Shown here piece by piece: positions 43,868-54,185 of a DNA stretch of 64,000 bases. The stretch comes from Periplaneta americana (Eukaryota; Arthropoda; Insecta; Blattodea; Blattidae). A program made the translations under genes and the position numbers. Every line of letters starts with the position of its first letter. Within the stretch, counting starts at the first letter, position 1. The stretch spans positions 13,973,501 through 14,037,500 of the forward strand of contig NC_091123.1 in NCBI RefSeq assembly GCF_040183065.1, in the 5' to 3' direction. The notes below the pieces were generated by a model. That model did no database searches. It was not told the DNA's origin and saw only the letters and a program-made list of their open reading frames with translations.

Positions 43868-44714
43868 CCCTTGCTAATAGAAATATTTTCTGGCGCCGTA
43901 CAGCCAATCTGATCACAATGTGCACGCTATAAAATGCCACTTTTCCACGCGTAGTTTGCATATTTTGCTGTTGATATACCTGGTGATTTGTCATCCTGTG
44001 GATCGACACATTGTTGGCGTGAACTAGACGGACAAAATGCCTTGCAGATACTTAACTCTGTTACAAAGAATAAATATCGTTGCCTGTTACGAGATTGGGA
44101 ACACTGTGGCTCAAATTCAGCGGCCCTGAACCTAAATTTGTGATGATGATAATGATGATGGTGGTGAAACTAAAACTGCGTAATTTTTAATTGCGTAATG
44201 GTTGATACCTCTAGCGATTGAAACATTCCTTTTGCTGTACATGTACTTAGGTTCAAAGTTGTCCATGATACACCTTGCGGGATTCGAAATTCTACCTTTT
44301 CGGTTAGCAGCTGTCAGTTGTTTGACACACGAGTAGGCGTAACAGACGTCGAGAGCTGTTTCTAAATCAACAAATCTCCACGAGTGTTTCCATAGCAACC
44401 TGCATGCCTTGACCGACATCTATAAAAACCCCAACTCAGTTCATTGTTCCTAGAAACATCTGCGGAATTTTGCTTTCAGACCTGCAAGCGATGGACCGTT
44501 TGTGCCTTTGCGGAAGACAGAGCGGCTGTTAGTTTTCTTCCCAGTACTTCGCTCGATCTTTGTCCACATCTGGTGTAACAGTGGTAATATTTCATTTAAC
44601 CTCGCTTTCAACTGCTAAGTATATTCAGCGGTGAAATTAAACTTGGGATAAAATGGTCAACGAATTTTGCCCGGAGCCCTCTAACAGTGTAACAGTTGTT
44701 ACCTGTCAGATATG
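43868..44714. other. Unassigned stretch
   Basis: No gene recognised. GGGATTCGAAATTCTACC at 44279-44296 is weakly tRNA-like. (GAT)n-like run at 44141-44164. Confidence 0.35.
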
Positions 44715-44862
44715 TACGACATGGACCTACCAGCTTTACTTCCCTCCCAGAGGAAGCCATGCTGAGTGTTTACATCGCTCTCAAAAATCAACCGCACTCG
44801 GCTAGACTTGAACACACGAACCTCGAATTCAACGGCCGTCATGATAACCGCAAAACCACTGT
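44715..44862 (-). mobile_element. SINE-G-like repeat (degenerate)
   Basis: CCTACCAGCTTTACTTCCCT, GGAAGCCATGCTGAG, then a tRNA-like head on the minus strand (CGGTTATCATGACGGCCGTT, GTGTTCAAGTCTAGC). The order resembles an insect tRNA-derived SINE that I recall, but B box and head are mutated. Confidence 0.5.
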
Positions 44863-44911
44863 GCACGACTGCTATCTCTGTGACAATACGCCAACTTTAA
44901 ACATTGTCTGT

Positions 44912-44914
<3 letters not shown>

Positions 44915-44968
<54 letters not shown>
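44915..44968. repeat. (AAT)n microsatellite
   Basis: About 18 uninterrupted AAT units. Confidence 0.95.
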
Positions 44969-44969
<1 letters not shown>

Positions 44970-45019
44970 TCCTCTACAAAATTTGGGAGTTAAAGAGATC
45001 TAGTAAGTAGTAATACTAA

Positions 45020-45364
45020 TTTATTTTGTTTATTTATTTATTTACTTGTATTTAATGTGCTGTCCAACAGCCAGTGGTCAATTACAGTTCAGCACAGACA
45101 ATAACAAAAACAATAGCAATGATATAAATTACAATAAAAGTACAATGGAATAAGTATTAAAATAATGACAGTTAAATGAGATGATAATTGCAAATGAAAG
45201 AATGGAATCATATAAATAGTATTACAAAGATATATAAGCTGACGAGAATATTATAATACATATCTACGCAAAAGGCATAAATTAATAACAACTGACATAA
45301 AACTCCAAAATGTATATACTACACATTAAATGGATCCAAGTTCAGTCCATATATATTAGCATAT

Positions 45365-45365
<1 letters not shown>
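45020..45365. repeat. Family Y repeat, copy 1
   Basis: TTTATTTATTTATTTACTTG, GTGCTGTCCAACAGCC, TTCAGCACA, then A-rich sequence and ACATTAAATGGATCC. The same order at 45880-46440 shows a dispersed family, class unknown. Confidence 0.65.

Positions 45366-45438
<73 letters not shown>
45366..45438. repeat. (ATA)n array, left of LINE-1
   Basis: About 24 units running directly into the LINE-1 fragment at 45439. Confidence 0.95.
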
Positions 45439-45696
45439 TCATTGCCGCCCTCACATAAGCCCGCTATCGGTCCCTATCATGTGCAAGATTAATCCACTCT
45501 CTATCATCATATCCCACCTCCCTCAAATCCATTTTAATATTATCTTCCCATCTACGTCTCGACTTCCCCAAAGGTGTTTTTCCCTCCGGCCTCCCAACTA
45601 ACACTCTATATGCATTTCTGGATTCGCCCATACGTACTACATACCCATCTCAAACGTCTGGATTTAATGTTCCTAATTATGTCAGATGAAGAATAC
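45439..45696 (-). mobile_element. LINE-1 3' fragment between two (AAT)n arrays
   Basis: Minus strand C-terminal block without stop region or tail: the left end starts inside the ORF, next to the array. Small deletion removes bases near 45640 (CATGCCCTGCC region). Second case of a LINE-1 piece bracketed by the same trinucleotide. Confidence 0.85.
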
Positions 45697-45757
45697 AAAT
45701 AATAATAATAGTAATAATAATAATAATAACAATAATAATATTAATAATAATAATAAT
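45697..45757. repeat. (AAT)n array, right of LINE-1, interrupted
   Basis: AAT units with single-base interruptions (AGT, AAC, ATT). Confidence 0.9.
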
Positions 45758-45879
45758 TCCTATACAGCATTTGGTAGATTTGACGATCGAGTAAGTAGTA
45801 ATAGTACTAGTAGTGTTGTGGTGGTAGCAGTAGCAGTAGCAGTAGCAGCAGCAGCAGCAGCAGTAAAAATAATAATTAT

Positions 45880-46440
45880 TTATTTATTTATTTATTTACT
45901 AATATTTATTGCGCTGTACAACAGCCTGGGGCCAATAATAGTTGAGCACAAGATTTGCAGTGAACAAGGAATTACAAAAACAGTGCATACAAATAATTAT
46001 TAAAATTAGAGACAACTAAAAATAAACAATAGTGACAAAATGAATAGATAACTGCAAAATACATGATACAGAAAAGCTAAAAAACAACACGAATCTAGTT
46101 GAAATGAATGCGATTTTGATGAGTATGCTTAAACGCTACATTAAACGGATCTGAATTAATACAACGTAAATTGGCAGCTTTGATGCATCTGACAACCGGA
46201 GAGAGAGATTTCGGCTTATAGGTAAAAAAATATTTTTGAAATCTTAAACCATTAGAAGGAGCCCGAAGATAGATATAGCTTATGAATGATTCACAATCAA
46301 TATCACCTTTTAAGGCCTTACAAAAGAATTAGTCAAGTTCAAGACGTCTGTCATAAAGGCTAGAAAAGTTAAAATATTTACAAGTACGCTCATAATTGAA
46401 AACAGATGAATTTGGTAAAAACCTAAAAGTACAAAGGGAC
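45880..46440. repeat. Family Y repeat, copy 2
   Basis: TATTTATTTATTTATTTACT, TGCGCTGTACAACAGCC, GTTGAGCACA, and ACATTAAACGGATCTGAATT. Runs further right than copy 1, with CTGACAACCGGAGAGAGAG and CGGCTTATAG. No coding frame. Confidence 0.65.
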
Positions 46441-46619
46441 ATAAATTTTCTTTAATTGATGATAATAACAATAATAATAATAATAATCATCATCATCATC
46501 ATCATCATATACTCTGATTTATTTGGAGGTGTACATGGTTATTCAGAAATCAAGAGAGATTTTAAAGTTCTCCAGTTTTGTTAAGAATTACTGTTAGTTT
46601 GTAGAAAATAACAATACAC

Positions 46620-46674
<55 letters not shown>

Positions 46675-47243
46675 ACAGAATATTCCTCAGTGTCCAGGTT
46701 TCCTCATCGACCGTACAGTACAATGAACACGAGCATTCAGATATGTACATATTATAGTTCATGTAGGCCTATGACATTCCTGCATCAAATCCATCTTCAA
46801 ATTCCTCTGTGGTTAGACCCAAGTTCTGCAAATGGCAGTGAATATTGCGCTGTCAGGTGTTCGGTGGTCGCCTTCAGCATCTCTGTCCCTCATTTTCCAA
46901 TTCATGAATAATCTTCGATATCAATCCCCTTCCATCCTCTCAACATGTCCTTATTCTTGTTTGTTTAATTCTATCGGCTGCAGTTCCGTCCACTTCCGTT
47001 AATCTTCATGTTTCGAAATTCCCTTTATTAAACGTGGCACGTCTTTTTTTTTTTTTCTTCGAGAAAAATTGCAACAAAAATTACACCTTATGAGAGTTGC
47101 ATCGATGCCATTCGCAATGCATTCATTGGTAATGAAGCTTAGTTTTTACATCCATGCCCAGTTTATGCATCTACTGCCGATACTGCTTAAAAAGTTGATA
47201 GGTCTCATTACTGTCCTGTATAGCTATTAATTTTTTCTAGTAA
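46441..47243. other. Unassigned, with (CAT)n and (TTA)n runs
   Basis: (CAT)n at 46487-46508 and (TTA)n at 46622-46673. The apparent poly-Asn frame 46562-46762 (-) comes from the latter. Nothing else recognised. Confidence 0.5.
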
Positions 47244-47828
47244 GTCGGGAGGAAATGAAACGCAGAATAAATATGGAAAATGCCTGTTATTATTAGGTTG
47301 AGAAGCTTTTGTCATCCAGTTTGCTCTCAAAAAAGCTGAAAGATAGAATTTATAAAACAGTTATATTACCGGTTGTTCTGTATGGTTGTGAAACTTGGAC
47401 TCTCACTTTGAGAGAAAACATAGGTTAAGGGTCTTTGAGAATAAGTTGCTTAGGAAAATCTTTGGGGCTAAGAGGGATGAAGTTACAGGAGAATGGAGAA
47501 AGTTACACAACGCAGAGCTGCACGCATTGTATTCTTCACCTGACATAATTAGGAACGTAAAATCCAGACGTTTGAGATGGGCAGGACATGTAGCACGTAT
47601 GGGCGAATCCAGAAATGCATATAGAGTGTTAGTTGGGAGGCCGGAGGGAAAAAGACCTTTGGGGAGGCCGAGACGTAGGTGGGAAGATAATATTAAAATG
47701 GATCTGAGGGAGGTGGGATATGATGGTAGAGACTAAATTAATCTTGCTCAGTATAGGGACCAATGGCGGGCTTATGTGAGAGCGGCAATGAACCTCCGGG
47801 TTCCTTAAAAGCCAGTAAGTAAGTAAGG
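47244..47828 (+). mobile_element. LINE-1 3' fragment, first of a tandem pair
   Basis: Plus strand from MGNACYY-equivalent sequence to the end: SGGNETQNKYG-like start out of frame, [15 protein letters not shown], a frameshift at 47408 (LRE/HRLR), [39 protein letters not shown], a premature stop in place of the Trp codon after GRD (47733-47736), and a (GTAA)n tail at 47815-47828. Confidence 0.88.
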
Positions 47829-48374
47829 TCATATAGCACGTATTTGTGAATCCAGAAATGCATATAGAGTGTTAGTTGAGAGGCCGAGACGTAGATGGGA
47901 CGATAATATAAAAATGGATTTGAAGGAGGTGGGATATGATGATAGGACTGAATTAATCTTAGGCTATATATAATTTTAATGTACCGAAGTACATATGTTT
48001 CCATGCAGATATTCTGCGTCATCGTACGATGAAAGAGTGGTGGAACGGAGAAAAATTCTCCCCGACACCGGGATTTGAACCCGGGTTTTCAGCTCTATTT
48101 GCTGATGCTTTATCCACAAGGGACCCCAAGTGGTGGAACTTAAACTGAGAGGGTTCGATCCGATACCGGGATGGGAATCCGGTGTGGCTTAGTGGATAAA
48201 GCATCAGCACGTAGAGCTGAAAACCCGGGTTCAAACCCAGTGCCGGAGAGAATTTTTCTCCGTTCCATTACTCTTTCATCGTGAATTAATCTTGCTCAGA
48301 ATAGGGACCAATGGCGGGCTTATGTGAGGGAGCAATGAACCTCTTGGTTCTCAAAAAGCCATTGTAAGTAAGTA
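47829..48374 (+). mobile_element. LINE-1 3' fragment, second of pair, split by a foldback
   Basis: Begins within the HVARMGES region at once after the tail of the first copy, with a 22-bp deletion in the GRPEGKRPLG part. It is interrupted at 47960 and resumes at 48282 with TGAATTAATCTTGCTCAG, ending in a GTAAGTAAG tail at 48374. Confidence 0.85.
47961..48281 (-). mobile_element. Inverted tRNA-like dimer retroposon, different head (copy 3)
   Basis: Left unit on the minus strand (about 48060-48130), right unit on the plus strand (about 48178-48247). Both have TGGATAAAGCATCAGC and B box GGGTTCAAA.CCC. The right unit's anticodon stem TCAGC/GCTGA encloses loop ACGTAGA (GTA, Tyr-like); the left has AAATAGA. 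The arms pair to the exact right end (48281). The left side carries 65 bp of unpaired sequence (47961-48025), the tail if the element is read on the minus strand. TGAATTAATCTT (47949-47960, 48282-48293) is a perfect 12-bp duplication. Confidence 0.88.
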
Positions 48375-48993
48375 GGCTATGTGATATCATATAAAGTTTC
48401 TTTGAAATAAAAATGAATGACTTTACTCCCAGATATATCTTTTCTGACCATGTAAATACAGTGTGTATTGAAGAAATATTGCAGGTAGCAACCTTATCGG
48501 CCTACTTGCCTCTTCTTTTCACGTGCGCCTCTCTACATGGGCACATTTCTCGTCATGCATATTTGATGCCGGCTGTGTGTGCACTTAGGCTGGCTTGTTA
48601 AGGGCCATCTTTTTTTCTCTTCCAATTTACGTCTGCAAATCTCTCCGGGTGGGTTTCCTTGGTTACAGGATTCTGCTCTTGCTATAGAGCTGCAACCCAT
48701 GACAACAGCACATCTCATGCAGATAGTAGACTTTGATTATTCTTTTACTGTGATTACGCATTTCACTTTTAGCATAAAATAGCAGAAAAAGAATCCGGAT
48801 CTTAAAGAGGACATAGCTAGCTTCTCGTACCGAAGTGTTCGTTAATATTCCCGGCTTGAAGTATTACCGTTTAACGACGTTGGAAATAGTGTGAAATTTT
48901 TCGTCATCTTATAGGGCAGTGGTTCCAAAATAGCCTATAGTTTTCTTCCAGAACCACATAGAATTTTAGTACTTAGGGACAAATATAATTTAA
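48375..48993. other. Unassigned stretch
   Basis: No motif in the short frames at 48413, 48533 or 48579. Confidence 0.4.
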
Positions 48994-49905
48994 CTAGTGC
49001 CTTGTGCAGCATATGCTGCAAACTAAGTTCATTAGACGTTCAAATAAACATTTTTCAGATTTATTTCCAATGAAGAATACCAGACATTCTGAAAGTTATT
49101 TGCTTCCATAATAATGAAAGATACTCTCTCTCGAGCCAATACTGAAGAGAACCACGCTTATAAATATCTACACCACACCGCCATTAAATATATGAAAAAG
49201 ACCCAACCCCACTTGATTAATAACTATAAAAATATTTGATTTTTAATAATATTATTATCTTACGTAAGTTTTATAGCTTTCAGTAACATATACTATATAT
49301 GCTATATAGCCGCCACTCAGTAAAATATAGAAATCAAAATCTAATTCAAGTTATTCTCTACATCTACTTATATAACCCCAAAACGTTTCACTTTCATATC
49401 ATCAATATAGCATTAATATGTATAATTAATGAAAAATAATCACATCATGGCATTAACTACAATAATATAATCATTTCTAATGGTAATAATGTCATCAAAC
49501 CACCTCAAGTTTTGTAGTTTTTAATATCCAATACACAGCTGTACCCAGAAAATTACACACCACAGAATCGAACTTGTAAATTATTTTTAGTAAGTTAAGT
49601 TTTTAATAACCAATTTAATTTGAGCTCTAAATATGTCAGCATTCTTGCAGATCATGGCCTTCGTGTAATATTGTTTACTGTAGTGTGTGTTTTGTTTTAT
49701 TCTGAAATGCAATTAGCTAGTTCTCAAAACTGACGACAGATGGATTTTGGAAAATAGGAAAATTATGTTGAAAAATTGACATTTCACTGAAAACTACTAT
49801 TTTTCTGAGAAACTTTGAGTTCCAAGCTTCAAAATGAGGGGTCATTTATTAAAATCCGTTCAACCGTTTTCCCGTAATTTCTATTACCAGTTCAAATTAT
49901 ATATA
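48994..49905. repeat. Dispersed repeat R1k, copy 2 (inverted)
   Basis: Reverse complement of 2583-3630. Matching blocks include GAAGAATACCAGACATT, CCGTTTTCCCGTAAT and ACCAGTTCAAATTATATATA. The two copies differ by scattered substitutions and indels. Confidence 0.75.
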
Positions 49906-50351
49906 TAGATACTTGAGAAAAAATTTTTTATTTTACGTTAGATTGCTCCACATTATTAATTTTTTTCCATGATGCGAAATCGGGGTGTAAGAGGTGGTGA
50001 ATAATCTCACAGTATCTTGAGGTGACAGTTTGACATTCTATTTCCACAACAATTTTTAAAGCCCTTATTAAAATCTATAGTTTCTTAAAACCTTCATTTT
50101 GTTGCATGTTCTTTTCCTTTATCTTAGCCGAGATTTGCAGGGCAGTCATTGAAACAAGGTGACTAATTTTTAAGAAGTTGTGGTGCGAGTACGGTGAATA
50201 ATATTTAAATGTCATTTTCTTTTAATTTCATGTCATTTTTCCATTAGTTTAAGGGCATTTTAATGATCATTTTAAGTAGATTTTTAGTTCATCAACATCC
50301 GTCCCCTAATTATAATATTTCACAAGTCACTATGTAGATAAAATATATTTT
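49906..50351. other. Unassigned stretch
   Basis: Nothing recognised. Confidence 0.4.
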
Positions 50352-51050
50352 GTGCGAGATCGTGCGTATTTGCTTGGTTTCCGCACAAAACCAATCCGCG
50401 GAAAGTCTAAAATTCCACATTCAGTATTCCCAACCTAACACACATAACAATTTCCCTCTTCTTACCGCTTAAGTGACATATTGATTTTACTGCTTTAAGC
50501 TTTTAACATATTATTTTTAGAGACGTTCAATATAATAATAATTATAAATTGGAAACTTACCACTGCAATTTCACCTAAATTGCACTGTTAATTATTGTTT
50601 TTAAATATTTGCAAAAATTAAGTAAACTCTAAAGTTACTGAATTCGTGATGCAAGTAACATTAAGGAAGCCGTGAAAAAATCAACAAGATTCCAGACTCA
50701 TCATAGACTGGGGGGAAAAAAAAGACAGACGTATATCACGGCCTGCTGGAGTATAGTAAACACAGAAAACATTTTAAAGCAACAATGTTGAAGATAGATA
50801 TTTTTGTTTGGAAATTTGCCATCATTGAACAGAAACCAAGATGAAGATTTTATTGCAACTAATTAGAAATTCCTCTTTCAGGTATGTAATAAACGATCTT
50901 CGCACAAAATAATGTACAATACACGAGAGGTATGTTTTCTTTCAATTCTCGGAAATTAAAAAAGCTCAACTACGTTTCACTTTTTCAAACTTTTCCTCGA
51001 ACATGAAAACTTCAACATACCGCTCTTGTAACGCGTATTACTATTAAGAA
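50352..51050. repeat. Duplicated segment D, copy 2
   Basis: Direct copy of 18301-19110, lacking about 110 bp between the CAGATTCCAGAC and ATAGACTGGGG blocks. It includes the exon-1-like frame (50841-50881) and the hairpin GGTATG...CATACC at 50927-51022. Confidence 0.85.
50841..50881 (+). other. Exon-1-like ORF and splice donor, copy 2
   Basis: AAGATGA start, peptide MKILLQLIRNSSF, ending CAG/GTATGT. Frame, length and donor are the same as at 18903-18943, with Glu and Ser changed to Lys and Leu. Confidence 0.3.
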
Positions 51051-51503
51051 TATTTCTTAATTTCGTACTTTTTAAAACAATCTTATTTCACATAACTACA
51101 TTATCTGACCGATTAGACTTCTTTTTTATTTACTAGTGTTCGCTCTGCGGATGGCCTATTGAGAATGGCTGTTATAGAGTGTCACAGTTTTAGAAACATC
51201 CGAAGTTTCGGAGCTGCGTATCGTGAGTTTATGCCAGCAAGACTTGATCTTCCGCCGCTACAGCATCGCGTGTAGTTTCTCAATACCCGTGGCAATTACA
51301 GTCCGCGGAAAAGGTCGTCACGAAGCGCGGGGGCTAGACCCAAGTACTGTGAGAACCAGGATCCGAGGAAATGAACTCGGACGTAATTTCCGCTCGGCGA
51401 CGCCCGGTGACTCTTCGATCCAAACGTCCTGCGTGGCACCTATACGCATTTTTAACCCAAAGTTTGCATGCTGTTACATATAGAGTCTATAGAGAAAAGT
51501 TTG
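51051..51503. other. Unassigned, GC-richer island
   Basis: About 51220-51460 is richer in GC and CpG than its surroundings; an 86-codon plus frame (51223-51483) has no motif that I know. Could be a decayed repeat or an exon of unknown origin. Confidence 0.35.
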
Positions 51504-51822
51504 AGGCCCATTCACAATGAAAATTAAATATAACCTAAAATAAACACTGACATTAACATTGCCGTTAGACGTTAACATGAAAGTTTACGAACTCCAAAAC
51601 TTTCATGCTATGCTTACATGATTTGTAAACAGTACACAATCGTGGAGCGCTGAAGTATACGACAGAATATTAGGAAATGGCGTCGTTCTTATGTTTCCAT
51701 GGTTACCAAGTATCTTTGCGGTTATGTTTATGTCCCCATCACGGATGATATGATTTTAACGTAACGTTTACATTCTTAAGTTAACGCTTAGGTTATGTTT
51801 AATTTTCATTGTGAATTGGCCT
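51504..51822. mobile_element. MITE, AGGCCCATTCACAATG ends
   Basis: AGGCCCATTCACAATGAAAA and its inverse ending CATTGTGAATTGGCC pair over about 35 bp (further AATTAAATATAACCTAA on the left). TTT is present on both sides but the target duplication is not clean. The outer bases resemble those of the element at 58029 (GGCCAATTCACA). Confidence 0.83.
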
Positions 51823-52141
51823 TTACTATTTACACAAATTCGGCAGACAAAAGAATAACGCCTTCAATCACTGCCACCAGAATACTACGTTTCAATTGCT
51901 GCGAATACGAATAACAGCAAGATAACCGCCCGTCAAGTAACTACGGTAAAGAAATCTTGATAAGTAGGGTCTAATGGTGCAACAGATTTCCTCCTTAAAC
52001 GTGATAACGATATTACCATGGTTAACTATTAAAGCATTTTAAACAAGATTGAAGCAACCGGGCATGACTATACCTGCAGGACTGAAAACGATGGAACCTG
52101 GTAGAACGAAGAAATATAAGTAATTCAGTGACTTGTTTGTG

Positions 52142-52147
<6 letters not shown>
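51823..52147. other. Unassigned stretch
   Basis: Nothing recognised. Confidence 0.4.

Positions 52148-52187
<40 letters not shown>
52148..52187. repeat. (GTAT)n array
   Basis: About 10 units directly left of a SINE-B. Similar arrays follow at 52430-52452 and 52690-52766. Confidence 0.95.
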
Positions 52188-52189
<2 letters not shown>

Positions 52190-52419
52190 ATTTAAAAAAA
52201 ATTACGGTTTATTTAACGACGCACGCAACTGCAGAGGTTATATCAACGTCGCCGGTGTGCCGGAATTTTGTCCCGCAGCAGTTCTTTTACATGCCAGTAA
52301 ATCTACTGACATGAGCCTGTCGCACTTAAACACACTTCAATGCCCTCGACTTGGACCGGGATCGAACCCGCAACCTCGAGCATAGAAGGCCAGCGCTATA
52401 CCGACTACGCTACCAAGGC
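52188..52419 (-). mobile_element. SINE-B within a (GTAT)n array
   Basis: A-rich tail and TTACGGTTTATTTAACGACG at the left, head at the right with GTAGTCGGTATAGCG and B box GGGTTCGATCCCGG. GTAT or GTCT units abut both ends. Confidence 0.86.
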
Positions 52420-52460
52420 CGTCTGTCTGTCTGTATGTATGTATGTATGTATGCATTTTA

Positions 52461-52690
52461 ATAGGTTATTTTACGACGCTTTATCAACATCTTAGGTTAT
52501 TTAGCGTCTGAATGAGATAAAGGTGATAATGCCGGTGAAATGAGTCCGGGGTCCAGCACCGATAGTTACCCAGCATTTGCTCGTAATGAGTTGAGGGAAA
52601 ATCCCGGAAAAACCTCAACCAGGTAACTTGCCCAGACCGGGAATCGAACCCGGGCCAGACGCGCTAACCGTTACTCCACAGGTATGGACT
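52461..52690 (-). mobile_element. SINE-A between (GTAT)n arrays
   Basis: Minus strand: tail AGGTTATTTTACGACGC, body TTTTCCGGGATTTTCCC, head with GGGTTCGATTCCC and GGTTAGCGCG. About 15 bp of the anticodon region found in the other copies are missing. Third GTAT block follows at 52690. Confidence 0.86.
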
Positions 52691-52777
52691 ATGTATGTAT
52701 GTATGTATGTATGTATGTATGTATGTATGTATGTACTCGTATGTATGTATGTATGTATGTATGTATATCTAGCAATA

Positions 52778-52830
<53 letters not shown>
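52690..52830. repeat. (GTAT)n then (TTA)n arrays
   Basis: GTAT units to 52766, a short unique gap, then about 17 TTA units (52780-52830). Met-Tyr-Val-Cys and poly-Leu/Ile frames across it are artefacts of the arrays. Confidence 0.95.
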
Positions 52831-53390
52831 TTAATCCAAGGAAATATAAAGTCTGGATCAAATTTTAACCATCCACATAGAAAATCTCATGGAGCTACTC
52901 TAGACGTTGGCCGTGTTATAAAGAGATAGAGTGGTCGAACAGGGCTTTGACCTTTCACATGTTTTTTTCTGATGATTATGATGACGACGATGATGTTGAT
53001 GATGATCGGCTATGTTGGTCCACTTTCGACAGATCAGTTCGCTTCCTTCCTTTCCGTGTGGGTGGCTAAACGCCCTTGACCGATGACGGAGAAAGCGACC
53101 CATCGAAGTTTGCCGTGGGTGGTGCAGTGACCCCAGGGGTCAGGCGTGACTCCTGTGACAGCGAGAAAGCAGAACTGAGATTTACAACACAGGCGCCACG
53201 CTCGCTTGTGACGTCATATAACACAGCCTACGCAATTTGGCAACGTCGCGTAACACCGGGCGATATGCTTCTGGTTATGTTACCCCTGAATTTCTTTAGA
53301 AACGATATATTACTTTTTTTTAACTAACACGGGCAAGTGATATTATTTTTGGCACATTTGTGAAGCTATTTTTTATTTAATTATATTAAC
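52831..53390. other. Unassigned, locally GC-richer
   Basis: GATGAT-type run at 52971-53005. A plus frame at 53076-53327 lacks motifs. Nothing recognised. Confidence 0.4.
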
Positions 53391-54160
53391 AACGCTTCTG
53401 AAATATAGGCAACTTGTATATTTTTTAATTTTATTTTTGTACTCTTCTGAAACGTAGACAAGCTCTCTCTTTTGCGTGACAACTCTTCTGAAATCTAGAG
53501 AAGTTGTCTCTTTCATTTAACAACTCTTCTGAAACATAGAAAGTTGTTCCTCTTATTTAACAACTCTTCTCAAACATTGACAAGTTGTCTCTTTTATTTA
53601 ACAACTTTTCTCAAATGTAGACAAGTTGTCTCTTTCATTTAACAAGTCCTCTGAATCATAGACAAGTTGTTCTCTTATTTAAGAAGTCTTCTGAAACATA
53701 AAGTTGTCTCTTTTATTTAACAACTCTTCTCAAACGTAGACAAGTTGTCTCTTTCATTTAACAACTCCTCTGAATCATAGACAAGTTGTTCTCTTATTTA
53801 ACAACTCTTCTGAAACATAAAATTGTCTCTTTTATTTAACAACTGTTCTCAAACATTGACAAGTTGTCTCTTTTATTTAACAACTTTTCTCAAATGTAGG
53901 CAAGTTGTCTCTTTCATTTAACAAGTCCTCTGAATCATAGACAAGTTTTTCTCTTATTTAACAACTCTTCTGAATCATAAAGTTGTCTCTTTTATTTAAT
54001 AACTCTTCTCAAACATAGACGAGTTGTCTCTTTCATTTAACAAGTCTTTTGAATCATAGACAAGTTGTTTTCTTATTTAACAAGTCTTCTGAAACATGAA
54101 GTTGTCTCTCTTATTAACAACTCTTCTGAAACATTGACAATTCGTCTCATTTATTTGATA
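53391..54160. repeat. Minisatellite, 38-41 bp units, about 18 copies
   Basis: Units read AACAACTCTTCTGAAACATA, GACAAGTTGTCTC and TTTTATTT, with CAACT at the start and AGTTG late in the unit forming an inverted pair. Units fall into types by their centre (GAAACATAAAG, CAAACATTGAC, CAAATGTAGAC, GAATCATAGAC) and the types recur in order, indicating higher-order duplication. No ORF; no spacers, so not a CRISPR. Confidence 0.93.
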
Positions 54161-54185
54161 GCTCAGTTGTGAATACTGATACATA

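Noticed and set aside
47629..48022. Minus-strand ORFs opposite LINE-1
   Set aside because: They are antisense shadows of the plus-strand LINE-1 coding region; similar cases are at 1155, 6582 and 61782.
52628..52929. Met-Tyr-Val-Cys repeat proteins
   Set aside because: They are translation of (GTAT)n and (TTA)n arrays.
53391..54160. CRISPR-like array
   Set aside because: Units are directly contiguous, without unique spacers, and the context is eukaryotic; it is a minisatellite.
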